DNA of 21,401 nt, taken from the NCBI GenBank assembly GCA_964606465.1, contig CAZSGI010000008.1, positions 1 through 21,401 on the forward strand. Direction: 5' to 3'. The stretch's first letter is position 1. Each line of letters starts with the position of its first letter. Under the pieces are notes generated by a model that had not been told where the DNA came from, searched no databases, and saw only the letters and a list, made by a program, of their open reading frames with translations. The translations under genes were made by a program, and so were the position numbers. This stretch comes from CG10-46-32 sp964606465. GTDB taxonomy: Bacteria; Patescibacteriota; Patescibacteriia; UBA2169. Of this stretch, positions 7,852 through 16,243 are shown one piece after another.

Positions 7852-8640
7852 TTAGGTTCCGCGAGGGATAAAAATCCAGAGGTTCGCGAGCTCGGAGAGC
7901 GAGACGAACGGGGCGAGCGACGCCTCCTGAAAGAGCTCCCCTTCGGTGTAAGAAACCGACCGAACGGTTCCGATCAGGAGTCCCACCGGCGTGTTTTCCT
8001 CCAGCGCCGACGTCACCACCACGTCCCCCTCGCGGATGGCCGCATCCTGGGAGATGAGCTCCATGACCAAACCCAACCCCCCGGCGCCGCGCACCACGGC
8101 CTGAATGCTTGCGTCGCGGCTCGTCTGCGCCGCAACGGCGCTCCCGGATGCGATGGCGGGCAAAAGGAGTGAAACGTCTTCAAAAACGCGCGCCACCTTT
8201 CCGACGAACACCCCCTCACTCGTCGCGACTCCCGCGCCCTCCACTACGCCGGCGTTCGCCCCCGCATCAAGCAAGAGCATGCGCGTCGTCCCCACGACGT
8301 TCAGGGCGACCACGGTGGCGGGAACGGTTGCGCGAGCGAGCGCGGACACCGAATCAGTGGTTGATCCTCCGGCGAGCTCCAGCGCGTAGGTGAGCTCGGC
8401 AATTGATCGCTCTTGGAGCGCCACGCGCTGTGAGAGCGAGTAACCGTTGAACACGCCGTTGGCCCACTGCCGCACGGCTCCTCCGGCGCGGTAGAGCGGA
8501 AAACCGGCCGCACCGAGCGGACCGCGGAGCGCGCCAAGGAGCCGATCAAACGGCGTTGCGTAGTACAGCGCCACGAGCGCGGCGAGCGATACGAGCGCGG
8601 CAACGTTCTTCTTTTTTTTTGACATACGCATGGGTAGCAT
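7852..8640 (-). CDS. mreC: Rod shape-determining protein MreC
   Basis: Bitopic elongasome scaffold whose extracytoplasmic beta domain contacts PBP2. From the ATG at 8640 it has 262 residues: a Lys-rich cytoplasmic start, one membrane segment (NVAALVSLAALVALYY), a short coiled-coil stretch around ALQERSIAELTYALELAG, then a beta-rich domain with LLLDAGANAGV and GVATSEGVFVGKV, as in other MreC proteins. Starts at 8640, 8631 and 8625 are all in frame; AGGAG four nt before 8640 favours the first. A possible hairpin (8649-8666) lies immediately upstream. Confidence 0.9.
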   Translation of the reverse strand: MLPMRMSKKKKNVAALVSLAALVALYYATPFDRLLGALRGPLGAAGFPLYRAGGAVRQWANGVFNGYSLSQRVALQERSIAELTYALELAGGSTTDSVSALARATVPATVVALNVVGTTRMLLLDAGANAGVVEGAGVATSEGVFVGKVARVFEDVSLLLPAIASGSAVAAQTSRDASIQAVVRGAGGLGLVMELISQDAAIREGDVVVTSALEENTPVGLLIGTVRSVSYTEGELFQEASLAPFVSLSELANLWIFIPRGT

Positions 8641-8648
8641 GTCTCTCC

Positions 8649-8666
8649 TGAGCGGCGAAACGCTCA
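8649..8666 (-). promoter_or_regulatory. Possible hairpin before mreC
   Basis: TGAGCG and CGCTCA can pair around a 6-nt loop in the 53-nt mreB-mreC spacer, the longest spacer in this operon. On the mRNA the stem ends at the AGGAG of mreC and could partly mask it. No experiment or conservation supports a function. Confidence 0.3.
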
Positions 8667-8693
8667 CCAAGGACGCGCCCCTCGGACCAACCC

Positions 8694-9734
8694 CTAGGAA
8701 ACCGATGTCGCGGATTCCACCTCCCGGAGCAAGGCCTCGTCATCGAGCAGGATCCCGGTGCCGCGGACGACTGCGGTGAGCGGATCGTCAACCACGCGCA
8801 CGGGCATGGAGAGCTCTCTTCCGACCAGGGCGTCAAAACCCTTGAGCAACGCGCCCCCGCCCGAGAGCAGCACGCCGCTCTCGTACAAATCGCCGACGAG
8901 CTCCGGGGGAGCGTTCTCCACGGTCGTGCGGATGGCGTCAACGATAGCGCGGACCGGCCGCTTGATGGCTTCCCGCACCTGCGCGTCGGAGATGGAAAAC
9001 TCCTTCGGCAACCCGGTGAGCATGTTCCGCCCCTTCACTGAGAGCTCTGAAGGCTCCTTTGGAGGGGTGACGGACCCGATTTTAATCTTGATTTCTTCGG
9101 CCGCCTTCCTGCCGATGCTGACGTTGAAGTTCTCGCGGATGAACGTCTGGATGGCCGCGTCAAAGGTGTTGCCCGCGGTCTTGAGCGTGCTGTACGCCAC
9201 GATGCCGGAGAGCGAAATAACCGCAATCGACGTGGTGCCCCCGCCGATCTCGGCCACCATCCTGCCGTACGACTCCTGCACCCCGAGCCGCGCGCCGATG
9301 GCGGCGGCGACGGGTTCGGGAATCTCGTGCACCTCGCGCGCTCCGGCTGAGGTAACCGCGTCGTGCGCGGCTTTGCGCTCCACCTCCGTGATGTCGAGCG
9401 GCACGCTCATGATGGTGCGGGGGCGGGGGGCGAACGCGAAGCCGCCGCGGTGAATCTTTTCGATGCAGTGCTTAATGAACTTCTCGCTCACCTCAAAATC
9501 CGAGATCACCCCCGCGACCACGGGCTCGACGACCAGGATGTGCGCGGGTGTTTTGCCCATCATCTTTTTGGCGTCCATGCCGAGCGCGACCAGGGCGCCT
9601 GTCCGGGTGTTGATCGCCGCGACGGTTGGCTCGTTGATCACAATCCCCCGATCCTTGACGTAGAAAACGGAGTTTGACGTCCCCAGGTCAATGCCGATGT
9701 CTTTTGAGAACCCCCTGAACAGCTTCGCGAGCAT
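8694..9734 (-). CDS. mreB: MreB-family actin homolog, divergent paralog
   Basis: Bacterial actin that forms membrane-bound filaments to guide wall synthesis. Its 346 residues show the actin-fold motifs: GIDLGTSNS (14-22, phosphate 1), IPEPVAAAIG (138-147), AEIGGGTTS (161-169, phosphate 2) and LLSGGGALLKGF near the C-terminus. The N-terminus MLAKLFRGFSK looks like an amphipathic membrane-binding helix. In phosphate 2 the usual Asp is Glu162 and the usual following Glu is Ser169; the second mreB in this window (13282-14295) keeps Asp and Glu there. It lies directly before mreC-mreD-mrdA, so it is the copy co-transcribed with the elongasome. AGGA about 9 nt before the ATG may be its ribosome site. 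It could polymerise with, or modulate, the other MreB. Confidence 0.92.
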   Translation of the reverse strand: MLAKLFRGFSKDIGIDLGTSNSVFYVKDRGIVINEPTVAAINTRTGALVALGMDAKKMMGKTPAHILVVEPVVAGVISDFEVSEKFIKHCIEKIHRGGFAFAPRPRTIMSVPLDITEVERKAAHDAVTSAGAREVHEIPEPVAAAIGARLGVQESYGRMVAEIGGGTTSIAVISLSGIVAYSTLKTAGNTFDAAIQTFIRENFNVSIGRKAAEEIKIKIGSVTPPKEPSELSVKGRNMLTGLPKEFSISDAQVREAIKRPVRAIVDAIRTTVENAPPELVGDLYESGVLLSGGGALLKGFDALVGRELSMPVRVVDDPLTAVVRGTGILLDDEALLREVESATSVS

Positions 9735-9740
9735 AGGGGG

Positions 9741-10850
9741 TTATCCTAGCACCGCCTGCCAGATTCGTCCACCGAAACGCCCAATATCGCGGTACGTGAT
9801 GACCGCGGCAAGCAGAATCAGGAGCGCAAACCCCACCCTATGGAACCACGCCTCAACCGCGGCCCGGGAAGGCTTTTTGCGGATCGCCTCCGCGGCCAAG
9901 AATATGAGCCTGCCCCCGTCCAGCGCTGGGAACGGCAGGATGTTGATGATGGCAAGGTTGAACGAGAGGATGGCCGTGAAGATGACGAGCTGCGCAATCC
10001 CCACGCTCAGCGCGTCTCCGGTCGCGACCGCGATGGCGACGGGCCCGCCGAGGCTCTCTCCCACCCCGCGGCCCGCTCCCACGCTACGGAGAATGGACCA
10101 AAACGCGCTCGCGATGCGCTCGAGGTACGCTCCGGTTGCGCGCGTCCCCGCCACCACGGCGAGATGGGGTGGGAGGCGGACCACGCCGACCTCGGAAAGC
10201 CCCACGCCGATGACGGCCCGATCCGTTCCCGCCCCGGCGAGCTCTCGAGGCTCCACCTCGGCGGAGTACTCGCGGCCAACGCGTGCGTAGCGTACCAGAA
10301 GGGCCCGATCCTCATCCGCGGCAACGTACTCTTGGAACGCCTGAATGTCCACGAACGGTTGCCCGTCAACCCCTACAATCGTGTCGCCAACCATGATGCC
10401 CGCCTTTGCTGCCGGAGAACCGCCGAGCACCTCAACCACGGAGAGTCGCACGTTGCGGATGTACTTCTCCTCAATCCCCGCGCCACGCTCAACCGGCGCG
10501 CCAAGCGCGAAGAGAACCACCAAGAGCAGCCACCCCGCGACCACGTTTGAGGAGACGCCTGCAACAATGACGGCCGCTCGCGCCGCGACCGGCTGCGCGG
10601 AGAAGCTGTCTTTGGGAGCGTCCGCGCGCTCGCCATCTTCACCCTTGATTTTCACGAACCCTCCGAGCGGCACGGCGTTCACCGAGTACACGGTTTCCCC
10701 CACTTTTTTTCTGAAGAGCTTGGGCGGAAACCCGAGCCCGAACTCTTCCACCGCAATGCCGAACGCGCGCGCAACCAAAAAGTGGCCTAGCTCGTGCACC
10801 AGAACCAAAAATCCCAGAACGATGACGAAACCGACAACCGTCACCAACAT
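9741..10850 (-). CDS. rseP: Site-2 protease family zinc metalloprotease (RseP-like)
   Basis: Intramembrane protease that cuts membrane-spanning substrates such as anti-sigma factors or leftover signal peptides. From the ATG at 10850 it has 369 residues: HELGH (19-23) in the first membrane segment supplies two zinc ligands and the catalytic Glu, one PDZ domain (about 135-200, GSPAAKAGIMVGD), and NILPFPALDGGR (303-314) supplies the third ligand, D311. About four membrane segments are visible. The start has GAGG overlapping the frr stop region. A longer open frame reaches back into frr, but its extra residues are Arg/Ser-rich and are an out-of-frame reading of frr. Clustering with frr is common. 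The natural substrate cannot be told here. Confidence 0.93.
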   Translation of the reverse strand: MLVTVVGFVIVLGFLVLVHELGHFLVARAFGIAVEEFGLGFPPKLFRKKVGETVYSVNAVPLGGFVKIKGEDGERADAPKDSFSAQPVAARAAVIVAGVSSNVVAGWLLLVVLFALGAPVERGAGIEEKYIRNVRLSVVEVLGGSPAAKAGIMVGDTIVGVDGQPFVDIQAFQEYVAADEDRALLVRYARVGREYSAEVEPRELAGAGTDRAVIGVGLSEVGVVRLPPHLAVVAGTRATGAYLERIASAFWSILRSVGAGRGVGESLGGPVAIAVATGDALSVGIAQLVIFTAILSFNLAIINILPFPALDGGRLIFLAAEAIRKKPSRAAVEAWFHRVGFALLILLAAVITYRDIGRFGGRIWQAVLG

Positions 10851-10860
10851 AAGACCTCGC

Positions 10861-11406
10861 TCACACGTGCCTGATTTCAGCTTCTTTCTTTTCCGCCTCG
10901 CGCTCGAGCGCCTCGACCGCCTCTCTGGTGGCGTCATCCAGTTCCCTGATCCCCTTCCGGCGGTCGTCTTCGGTACTCTCGCCGGAGCGCTCCGAGAGCT
11001 CAATGCGCTTTTTTTCCTCCTCCCGCGCTCTGCGCGCCGCGATGCGCGCGCGCTCAAGCTCACCGCTGATTGACGCGGCGATTCGCGCCCGGCTCTCTTC
11101 TGTCATGGCCGGAACGCTCGCGCGGACCACGGCGCCGTCCACCGCGCACGAGAGGTTTCGGCCCGAACCGATGACGGCTTTCTCAATCGCTTTCAGGATC
11201 TGTTTGTCCCACGGCTCAATCACCAGCGAGCGCGCGTCTGAAACCGAAATGCTCGCGAGAGCGCTCAAAGGTGTTGCCGCGCCGTAGGCTTCAACCGGAA
11301 TATCCGAAACCATCTCCGGGTGCGCGCGGCCGGCCCGAATTTTCTTGAGCGTCTCCAAAAAGCGCTCGTGGTTCTTCCTGATTTGCTCGGTGAAGGAGTG
11401 CGGCAT
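10861..11406 (-). CDS. frr: Ribosome recycling factor
   Basis: Splits post-termination ribosomes together with EF-G and the initiation factor IF3. It has 181 residues, near the usual 185. Recognisable elements are IRAGRAHPEMV at the start of domain I, VEAYGAATPLSALASISV (domain II), LVIEPWDK, VDGAVVRASVPAMTEESR, and a charged C-terminal helix rich in Glu and Lys. The stop is 10 nt before the rseP ATG, and the gene starts 9 nt after the lipoprotein gene. It is more divergent than the wall genes but the family is clear. Confidence 0.94.
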   Translation of the reverse strand: MPHSFTEQIRKNHERFLETLKKIRAGRAHPEMVSDIPVEAYGAATPLSALASISVSDARSLVIEPWDKQILKAIEKAVIGSGRNLSCAVDGAVVRASVPAMTEESRARIAASISGELERARIAARRAREEEKKRIELSERSGESTEDDRRKGIRELDDATREAVEALEREAEKKEAEIRHV

Positions 11407-11415
11407 AGTCCGCTA

Positions 11416-12468
11416 TCAGTTACGCGGCACGGTTACCCCCAAGAACAAGAGATTCGGATCGCCCGGGTAAAAGGCGAGCGCGGAAGCGCGGCGGGTGGAG
11501 GGGAGCGGCCGCGGAATCCAGTTGAACCCGCCATCCACGGACTGGTAGAGCGTGGAGGCGGTTCCGTAAAAAATTTCAAGCGGATTCTCGGGGTTGACGG
11601 CGAGCGCGTACACGTTCGCGTCGCCACTTCCCCGCGAGAGGGAAATCAGGGGCAGGCTCGTCCAGTCCGTGCCGTGGTTTAAGCTCCGCAGCAGCCCGTA
11701 CCGCGAGGCGTAGACGATGCCCGAAGGGACGAGCGCGTAGTCGCGCGCCTCGTTGGCGCCGCTGTAGGAGCTGAACGCATCCGTAAAAAACTCCCACGTT
11801 TTTCCGGCGTCCCGGGAGCGCGCGAGCCCCGCACCGGAAACCAAGGCATACATCGTGTTCCGCTGCTGCGGGTGGAATTGCACGTTTTCGAGCACCACCC
11901 CGGCGCCGAGCGATGCGTGCACACGCCAGGAGATCCCGCTGTCCTCCGAGATCAGCACGTTGCCGTCGCTCCTCGCCGCGTACACCGTGCTCGGGACATC
12001 GGGGTTGACCACAACGCTCGTAACCACGGTAGAGGTTGCATCGCTCTGGTAGGTGGAGCGCCAGTGCATGCCCTCATCCAGAGAGAGCGCAACCGTGCTG
12101 CCCACGGCCGCGTACAGACGCGAGGGGTTGGTGGGGTGGATGGCGAGGTCCGAAACGACTGTTGCGGGCAGCACCAGATCCCAGAAGTACCCCTCCTTCC
12201 ACGAAAACCACAACCCGCTTTGGTAGCTCACCAGAAACACCTTCCGCGGATCAGTCGGGGAAAACACGAACTTCTTGACATTCACCTCGTCGATGGTTTT
12301 GGTGGAAACGCGGTCTTGGTAGATGGTTGAGCGCCGCTCCCACCCACTCTCGCCCGACGCTCGAACCCATACCCCGCCGTCCGCGTCGCCGGTCACCTTA
12401 CCTGGGGTGCACGCGGCTCCCAACAACGCCAGGCCCAAAAACACGAACGCTGGTTTGCTGTTGCGCAT
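11416..12468 (-). CDS. Lipoprotein with Asp-box beta-propeller repeats
   Basis: Predicted exported lipoprotein of 350 residues. The signal peptide is short (KPAFVFLGLALLGAAC) and ends in a lipobox with Cys20. The mature part has five Asp-box motifs of the form S-x-D-x-G-x-x-W at 129-136, 174-181, 218-225, 262-269 (Asn for Asp) and 310-317, spaced 44-48 residues, with NP/HP...YA strands between them. This is the pattern of BNR/sortilin-type and Ycf48-like propellers. No sialidase catalytic set is visible, so a binding or assembly role is more likely than hydrolysis. It lies between holB and frr with 21- and 9-nt spacers, so it is transcribed with housekeeping genes. Exact function is unknown. 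Confidence 0.85.
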   Translation of the reverse strand: MRNSKPAFVFLGLALLGAACTPGKVTGDADGGVWVRASGESGWERRSTIYQDRVSTKTIDEVNVKKFVFSPTDPRKVFLVSYQSGLWFSWKEGYFWDLVLPATVVSDLAIHPTNPSRLYAAVGSTVALSLDEGMHWRSTYQSDATSTVVTSVVVNPDVPSTVYAARSDGNVLISEDSGISWRVHASLGAGVVLENVQFHPQQRNTMYALVSGAGLARSRDAGKTWEFFTDAFSSYSGANEARDYALVPSGIVYASRYGLLRSLNHGTDWTSLPLISLSRGSGDANVYALAVNPENPLEIFYGTASTLYQSVDGGFNWIPRPLPSTRRASALAFYPGDPNLLFLGVTVPRN

Positions 12469-12489
12469 AGTACTATTGTTTTCTACCCC

Positions 12490-13224
12490 TCACCATGAAA
12501 TGATCAGCCGCTCGGCCGCGAGCGGCCAGTTCTGGCCCACGGGGTTGCCGAGTGCGGAGAAGAGGCCGCGCACGGCGCGGGCCAAGGCCACGCTCCGCCG
12601 CGCCGCAAGCTCCGTACCGAGGAGCGGCAGCGCTCCGGAGAGCCAACCGCGGACCTCGTCCTTCGGGATCGCCGCGGAGAGCCACAGCCGCATGCGCTCG
12701 CTCGCGGAGGCGGCCGCGAGCAACGAGCGCACCAGGAGAAGGGGCTCCGCTTCGGGCGCTTCGGGCTCTTCCGGCGCGCACGAGAGCGGGATGACGCGGG
12801 AGTAGATGGTGGGTAAGAGCTGCCTCCGATGGCTCGCGAGCAAAAAAATGAACGTGTTTTCGGCCGGCTCCTCGAGCATTTTCAAAAACGCGTTCTGCGA
12901 TTCAGGCGTCATGCTGCCCGCACGGCTTACGACGAGCACCTTCTTGTCCGCAACCAAGGGGGTCAGGGAGAGCCACGAACGCGCCGCGCGGATGGTGTCA
13001 ATGGTAATCACCTCGCCCGCTGGTTCAATCACGAAGACGTCCGGGTGCGAGAGGGAACGGGCCGGAACAAACTCACGCAAAAAAACCTCCATGAGCCGCA
13101 GGTGGCTCCACGCGCGCGGCCCGATGAGCGCGTGGGCGTGGGCGAGCGCGCGATTCCGCGATGCGGTCCGTAGGTACGAGAGCACGTGCTGGTTTTTTGC
13201 GGTTGGTTCGAACGTTTGCTCCAT
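12490..13224 (-). CDS. holB: DNA polymerase III delta'-like clamp-loader subunit
   Basis: Probable clamp-loader ATPase-fold subunit of 244 residues that helps place the sliding clamp on DNA. Best evidence is the conserved helix SQNAFLKMLEEP (109-120) followed by FIFLLASHRRQLLPTIYSR (126-144), the sensor 1 and arginine-finger region of delta'/DnaX proteins. ITIDTIRAARSWLS also fits. The Walker A motif is absent (GPRAW replaces GPxGxGKT) and no four-Cys zinc module is present. I choose the ATG at 13224; upstream residues to 13278 overlap the promoter. It heads a run of eight co-directional genes ending in mrdA. It could also be annotated simply as AAA protein. Confidence 0.85.
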   Translation of the reverse strand: MEQTFEPTAKNQHVLSYLRTASRNRALAHAHALIGPRAWSHLRLMEVFLREFVPARSLSHPDVFVIEPAGEVITIDTIRAARSWLSLTPLVADKKVLVVSRAGSMTPESQNAFLKMLEEPAENTFIFLLASHRRQLLPTIYSRVIPLSCAPEEPEAPEAEPLLLVRSLLAAASASERMRLWLSAAIPKDEVRGWLSGALPLLGTELAARRSVALARAVRGLFSALGNPVGQNWPLAAERLIISW

Positions 13225-13230
13225 GCATTC

Positions 13231-13260
13231 AGTATACAAAACAAACGAGGCGCGCGTCAA
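13231..13260 (-). promoter_or_regulatory. Promoter of the holB-to-mrdA operon
   Basis: -35 TTGACG (13260 to 13255), an 18-bp spacer, and -10 TATACT (13236 to 13231). The -10 ends 6 nt before the holB ATG, so transcription should begin at or next to the start codon. No other clear promoter was seen in the eight genes that follow. Confidence 0.75.
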
Positions 13261-13264
13261 ATAG

Positions 13265-13292
13265 AAAAACGGCTCCACGAGCTAGCTCGTGG
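13265..13292 (-). terminator. Possible terminator overlapping the mreB stop
   Basis: CCACGAGCTAGCTCGTGG (13275-13292) is a perfect palindrome that holds the mreB TAG stop at its centre. On the minus strand it is followed by five other bases and then TTTTT (13269 to 13265). The gap between stem and U run weakens the call, but the next promoter begins only 5 nt further on. Confidence 0.5.
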
Positions 13293-14295
13293 ATAGGATG
13301 CTTCGCTTGTAGGACTCAAGGTTCTCGAGCGCCACGCCCGTGCCCTTTGCCACGCACAAGAGCGCCTCATCGGCGGTGTACGCGGGCACGCCCGTCGCCT
13401 GGGCGATGAGCCGATCCATATTCCGCAGCAGCGAGGAGCCGCCGGAGAGCACGATGCCCTTGTCAATCACGTCAGCCGAGAGCTCCGGGGGCGTGCTCTG
13501 CAGCACGAGCTTGACGGAGGCGATGATGCCCTCCAGTTCCGCCTGAATCGCTTCGGTCACGTCGTCCGATGAAACCGTTACGGTGCGCGGCAGCCCGGAA
13601 ACCATGTCCCGCCCCCGCACCTCGGTATGTATCTTTTTCTGCAGGTAGAGCGCGGAGCCGATGTTGATTTTGATTTCCTCGGCGCTGCGCTCGCCGATGG
13701 CGAGATTGTACTTCCTGCGGATGTGCTCCATGATGGCGCTGTCGAACTTGTTGCCGCCGATCCGCACCGAGTTGTTCGCTACGATGCCGCCCAAGGAAAT
13801 GACGGCCATCTCGCTCGTGCCGCCGCCCAGGTCAATGATCATGTGCCCCGAGGCGCTGCCGATGGGGATGTTGGCTCCGATGGCCGCGGCAATGGGCTCC
13901 TTGATGATGTAGGCGGCCTTGGCCCCGCCCGCGATGGTCGCGTCAATCACGGCCCGCCGCTCGGTGGAGGTGATGCCGGCCGGCACCGCGACCATGACCT
14001 CGGGGCGGAAGAGCCGTATGCCGCCCACGGCCTTGTTGATGAAGTACTTGAGCATGGCCTCGGTGGTCCTGTAGTCCGCAATCACGCCGTCTCGCAGGGG
14101 CCGCGAAGCCACGATGCTGTCCGGGGTCCTGCCGAGCATTTCCTTGGCTTCGTCCCCCACCGCGAGCACGCTCTTGTCGCGCAAAGACACCGCCACCACA
14201 GACGGCTCGTTCAAGACGATACCCTTCCCGGGCACGAACACCAGCGTGTTCGCGGTCCCCAAATCAATGCCGATTTTGCTCACAAACAGGCTCAT
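13282..14295 (-). CDS. mreB: Rod shape-determining actin homolog MreB
   Basis: Canonical MreB of 337 residues. Motifs: KIGIDLGTANTLVF (7-20, phosphate 1), IIKEPIAAAIGANIP (140-154), MIIDLGGGTSEMAVIS (162-177, phosphate 2 with D165 and E172), and VLSGGSSLLRNMD near the C-terminus. It is a single-gene unit with its own promoter and probable terminator, lying between a polysaccharide gene and the holB operon, and separate from the mreC-mreD-mrdA genes that have their own mreB paralog. Separate expression may let the cell change the ratio of the two actins; that is inference. Confidence 0.96.
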   Translation of the reverse strand: MSLFVSKIGIDLGTANTLVFVPGKGIVLNEPSVVAVSLRDKSVLAVGDEAKEMLGRTPDSIVASRPLRDGVIADYRTTEAMLKYFINKAVGGIRLFRPEVMVAVPAGITSTERRAVIDATIAGGAKAAYIIKEPIAAAIGANIPIGSASGHMIIDLGGGTSEMAVISLGGIVANNSVRIGGNKFDSAIMEHIRRKYNLAIGERSAEEIKINIGSALYLQKKIHTEVRGRDMVSGLPRTVTVSSDDVTEAIQAELEGIIASVKLVLQSTPPELSADVIDKGIVLSGGSSLLRNMDRLIAQATGVPAYTADEALLCVAKGTGVALENLESYKRSILSTS

Positions 14296-14306
14296 AGCGT
14301 CAATTC

Positions 14307-14335
14307 ATCTTACGCCTTGCGGGAGAGCCAGTCAA
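14307..14335 (-). promoter_or_regulatory. Promoter of mreB (second copy)
   Basis: -35 TTGACT (14335 to 14330), a 17-bp spacer, and -10 TAAGAT (14312 to 14307). The -10 ends 11 nt before the ATG, the same distance as at lysS and greA. Expected leader is 5 nt beginning with A. The -35 directly follows the stop codon of the DUF4012 gene. Confidence 0.75.
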
Positions 14336-16243
14336 CTATTTGGATTTAAGTTCGAGCAATCGGTCAACTGAAAGGTCCCACTCGCCCGTTGCCCGGGTCT
14401 TGGTTTCTGTTTTCAGCACGCCATTCGGCGAAGACGACGCGATGCCGAATGGCACGGTGAGATCAAACGTCAAACCGTGCGGAACGGTCCCGCCCTGCTT
14501 CTGAACATACAGCGAATACGTGCCTTCCGCGATGCGGCGTGCGAGCTCCTTGGGCAAGGTATACGTAAACGACAGGGTCTCCGAAGAGAGCGGCTCAATG
14601 GAGATGAACGTGCCGAACACGGTTTTGCCGTGCTCGTCCGCCACCGCAACCGGCTCCTCGTTGCCTTGCGCGGAAACGAACGTTGATCCAGCCGGAACGT
14701 ACAGCCGCGTGTAGGTGCGGTATCGGGTTGTTTTCCAGTCAAAATTTCCGGTGTGCTCGTAGGTAATGCTGACCTTGGCAGTCATTTTTCCGTCTGATGA
14801 AGGATGCAACGTATAGCTGATGGTGCGGTTGATGGCTGGATCGCTCTTGAGGCTCCCCAGGTTCGCATCCACCACGTAGAGGTAATCCCCGGGAGTCGGG
14901 ACGATGCGGTTCGTCCAGTTTGACTGGTCAGCCAGCGCTCCAGCGTCCGCATCCGCAAAGTACACCATCAGCTCCTTTTCGGCAAAGGCGCGAAACGCAA
15001 CCGGAACCAAGTCGCGCATCTGCGCCACGGACAGAGCAAACAGCTTCTCTTTGAGCTGCTGCGCCACCTCATCGATAATCTGCTTGCGGTTGTAGATGGT
15101 GATGCCCTCTTCTTTGAACCCGAGTTCAACGTGGTACGCGAGCGTGTCAATCAAATTCTCCGCGGTAAACGCTCTCCCCTCCACGTACACCGGCCCCAGG
15201 ACGCGCAGCAAGTCTTCCACGAAGGCGGGCGTGAGCGCGATCACGCCGTCGAAACGCCCCACCGGCCCGCGCTCGTCTTTGTAAAACTGGATTGCGCGCT
15301 TCGCTGATGTCGGGAAATCCGGGTCCCAGTTTGCATCCCTAAAAAACCACTGGGACTGCTTGAGGTACTTCTGTAGAGGCTGCGGCGGAATCTTTTCGTT
15401 GTACGCCTTGGCAGGCTCATCCAGGTTGTACACGTTGTCCGTGGTAAACGAAACCACGCCCGCGTTGCGGACTTTCAAAACGCCGTACGTGCCGATGAAC
15501 CCGCCGGTCGGCCGCAGCTCGGTGTTGTTCTGCAGCAGGAGCAGGTAGGTCCGCTCGCTCGGGTACCCCACGAGCGCGGGAGCCACAGGAATCCACGGCG
15601 CAAGAGAGCTGATAGCGGAGTGGCCGGCAACGAGCTCTCTGGTGAAGTTGTTCACTCTTGAGCTCGTGAACGAAAGACGGGTGGCGGCGCGCGCATCCTC
15701 CAAGAACTTGAGCGCGAGCGATGTCTGCCCCGCGACGCGGTTCCACAAGCCCTGCGAATCGGCCAGCTGGCCCAGAAACGCGGCTTTGTCCTTTTCCGAA
15801 AGCTCGCTGAATGAATTGAGGTCTGTTTTGGAAAGCAGGGGTACGCCGCTGACCCACTGGATGACGGACTGCGCGGACGCCGCCGAGACCTTTGCGGCCG
15901 CAAGCAACGAACGGGTCGCGCGCACTTCCCGTGATACCCCCGGCAGACTGGTGAAGGGGTACACGCGGTCTATTGAGCTTTCCAGCTCGCTGGCGTTGGC
16001 AAATACTGCATCCAGAAGCTCGCTCGTCGCCTCCCAGTCCCGGGCGGACGCGGTTTGTTTGAGCGGCAGAACCAACCCCGCAATCTCCCGAGCGTTGCGG
16101 TACGCGTCAACCGCGAAATACCCATAGTACGTTGCGAGAAAGAGCCCAATGAGCCCGGCCGCCCACCCGAGCTGGTTCTTTTTGGGCACCAGATTCACGA
16201 TGCGCTGCCTCGCGAGGTAGGGTTTGATATCAAGTTTGAACAT
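14336..16243 (-). CDS. DUF4012 domain membrane protein
   Basis: Protein of 635 residues: a basic cytoplasmic tail, one membrane segment (about 26-45), then a large extracytoplasmic region. The signature YLLLLQNNTELRPTGGF near residues 228-245 is diagnostic of DUF4012, a family of unknown activity found in Actinobacteria and Patescibacteria, often next to glycosyltransferases. The C-terminal part (about 475-615) is beta-rich and may be an Ig-like or adhesin-type domain. It overlaps the glycosyltransferase gene upstream by 14 nt, so both are translated together, and it ends the polysaccharide cluster. A role in assembling or displaying a cell-surface glycan is inferred from context only. Confidence 0.85.
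   Translation of the reverse strand: MFKLDIKPYLARQRIVNLVPKKNQLGWAAGLIGLFLATYYGYFAVDAYRNAREIAGLVLPLKQTASARDWEATSELLDAVFANASELESSIDRVYPFTSLPGVSREVRATRSLLAAAKVSAASAQSVIQWVSGVPLLSKTDLNSFSELSEKDKAAFLGQLADSQGLWNRVAGQTSLALKFLEDARAATRLSFTSSRVNNFTRELVAGHSAISSLAPWIPVAPALVGYPSERTYLLLLQNNTELRPTGGFIGTYGVLKVRNAGVVSFTTDNVYNLDEPAKAYNEKIPPQPLQKYLKQSQWFFRDANWDPDFPTSAKRAIQFYKDERGPVGRFDGVIALTPAFVEDLLRVLGPVYVEGRAFTAENLIDTLAYHVELGFKEEGITIYNRKQIIDEVAQQLKEKLFALSVAQMRDLVPVAFRAFAEKELMVYFADADAGALADQSNWTNRIVPTPGDYLYVVDANLGSLKSDPAINRTISYTLHPSSDGKMTAKVSITYEHTGNFDWKTTRYRTYTRLYVPAGSTFVSAQGNEEPVAVADEHGKTVFGTFISIEPLSSETLSFTYTLPKELARRIAEGTYSLYVQKQGGTVPHGLTFDLTVPFGIASSSPNGVLKTETKTRATGEWDLSVDRLLELKSK

Noticed and set aside
8694..9734. 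Operon mreB paralog as a pseudogene
   Set aside because: The frame is intact over 346 residues and all other actin-fold motifs are present.
10851..11063. Long N-terminal extension of the site-2 protease
   Set aside because: The extra 71 residues are an out-of-frame reading of frr, and the ATG at 10850 directly precedes the HELGH membrane segment as in the family.
12469..12489. Promoter between holB and the lipoprotein gene
   Set aside because: TAGTAC-like bases occur but no -35 is found, and the 21-nt spacing suits an operon.
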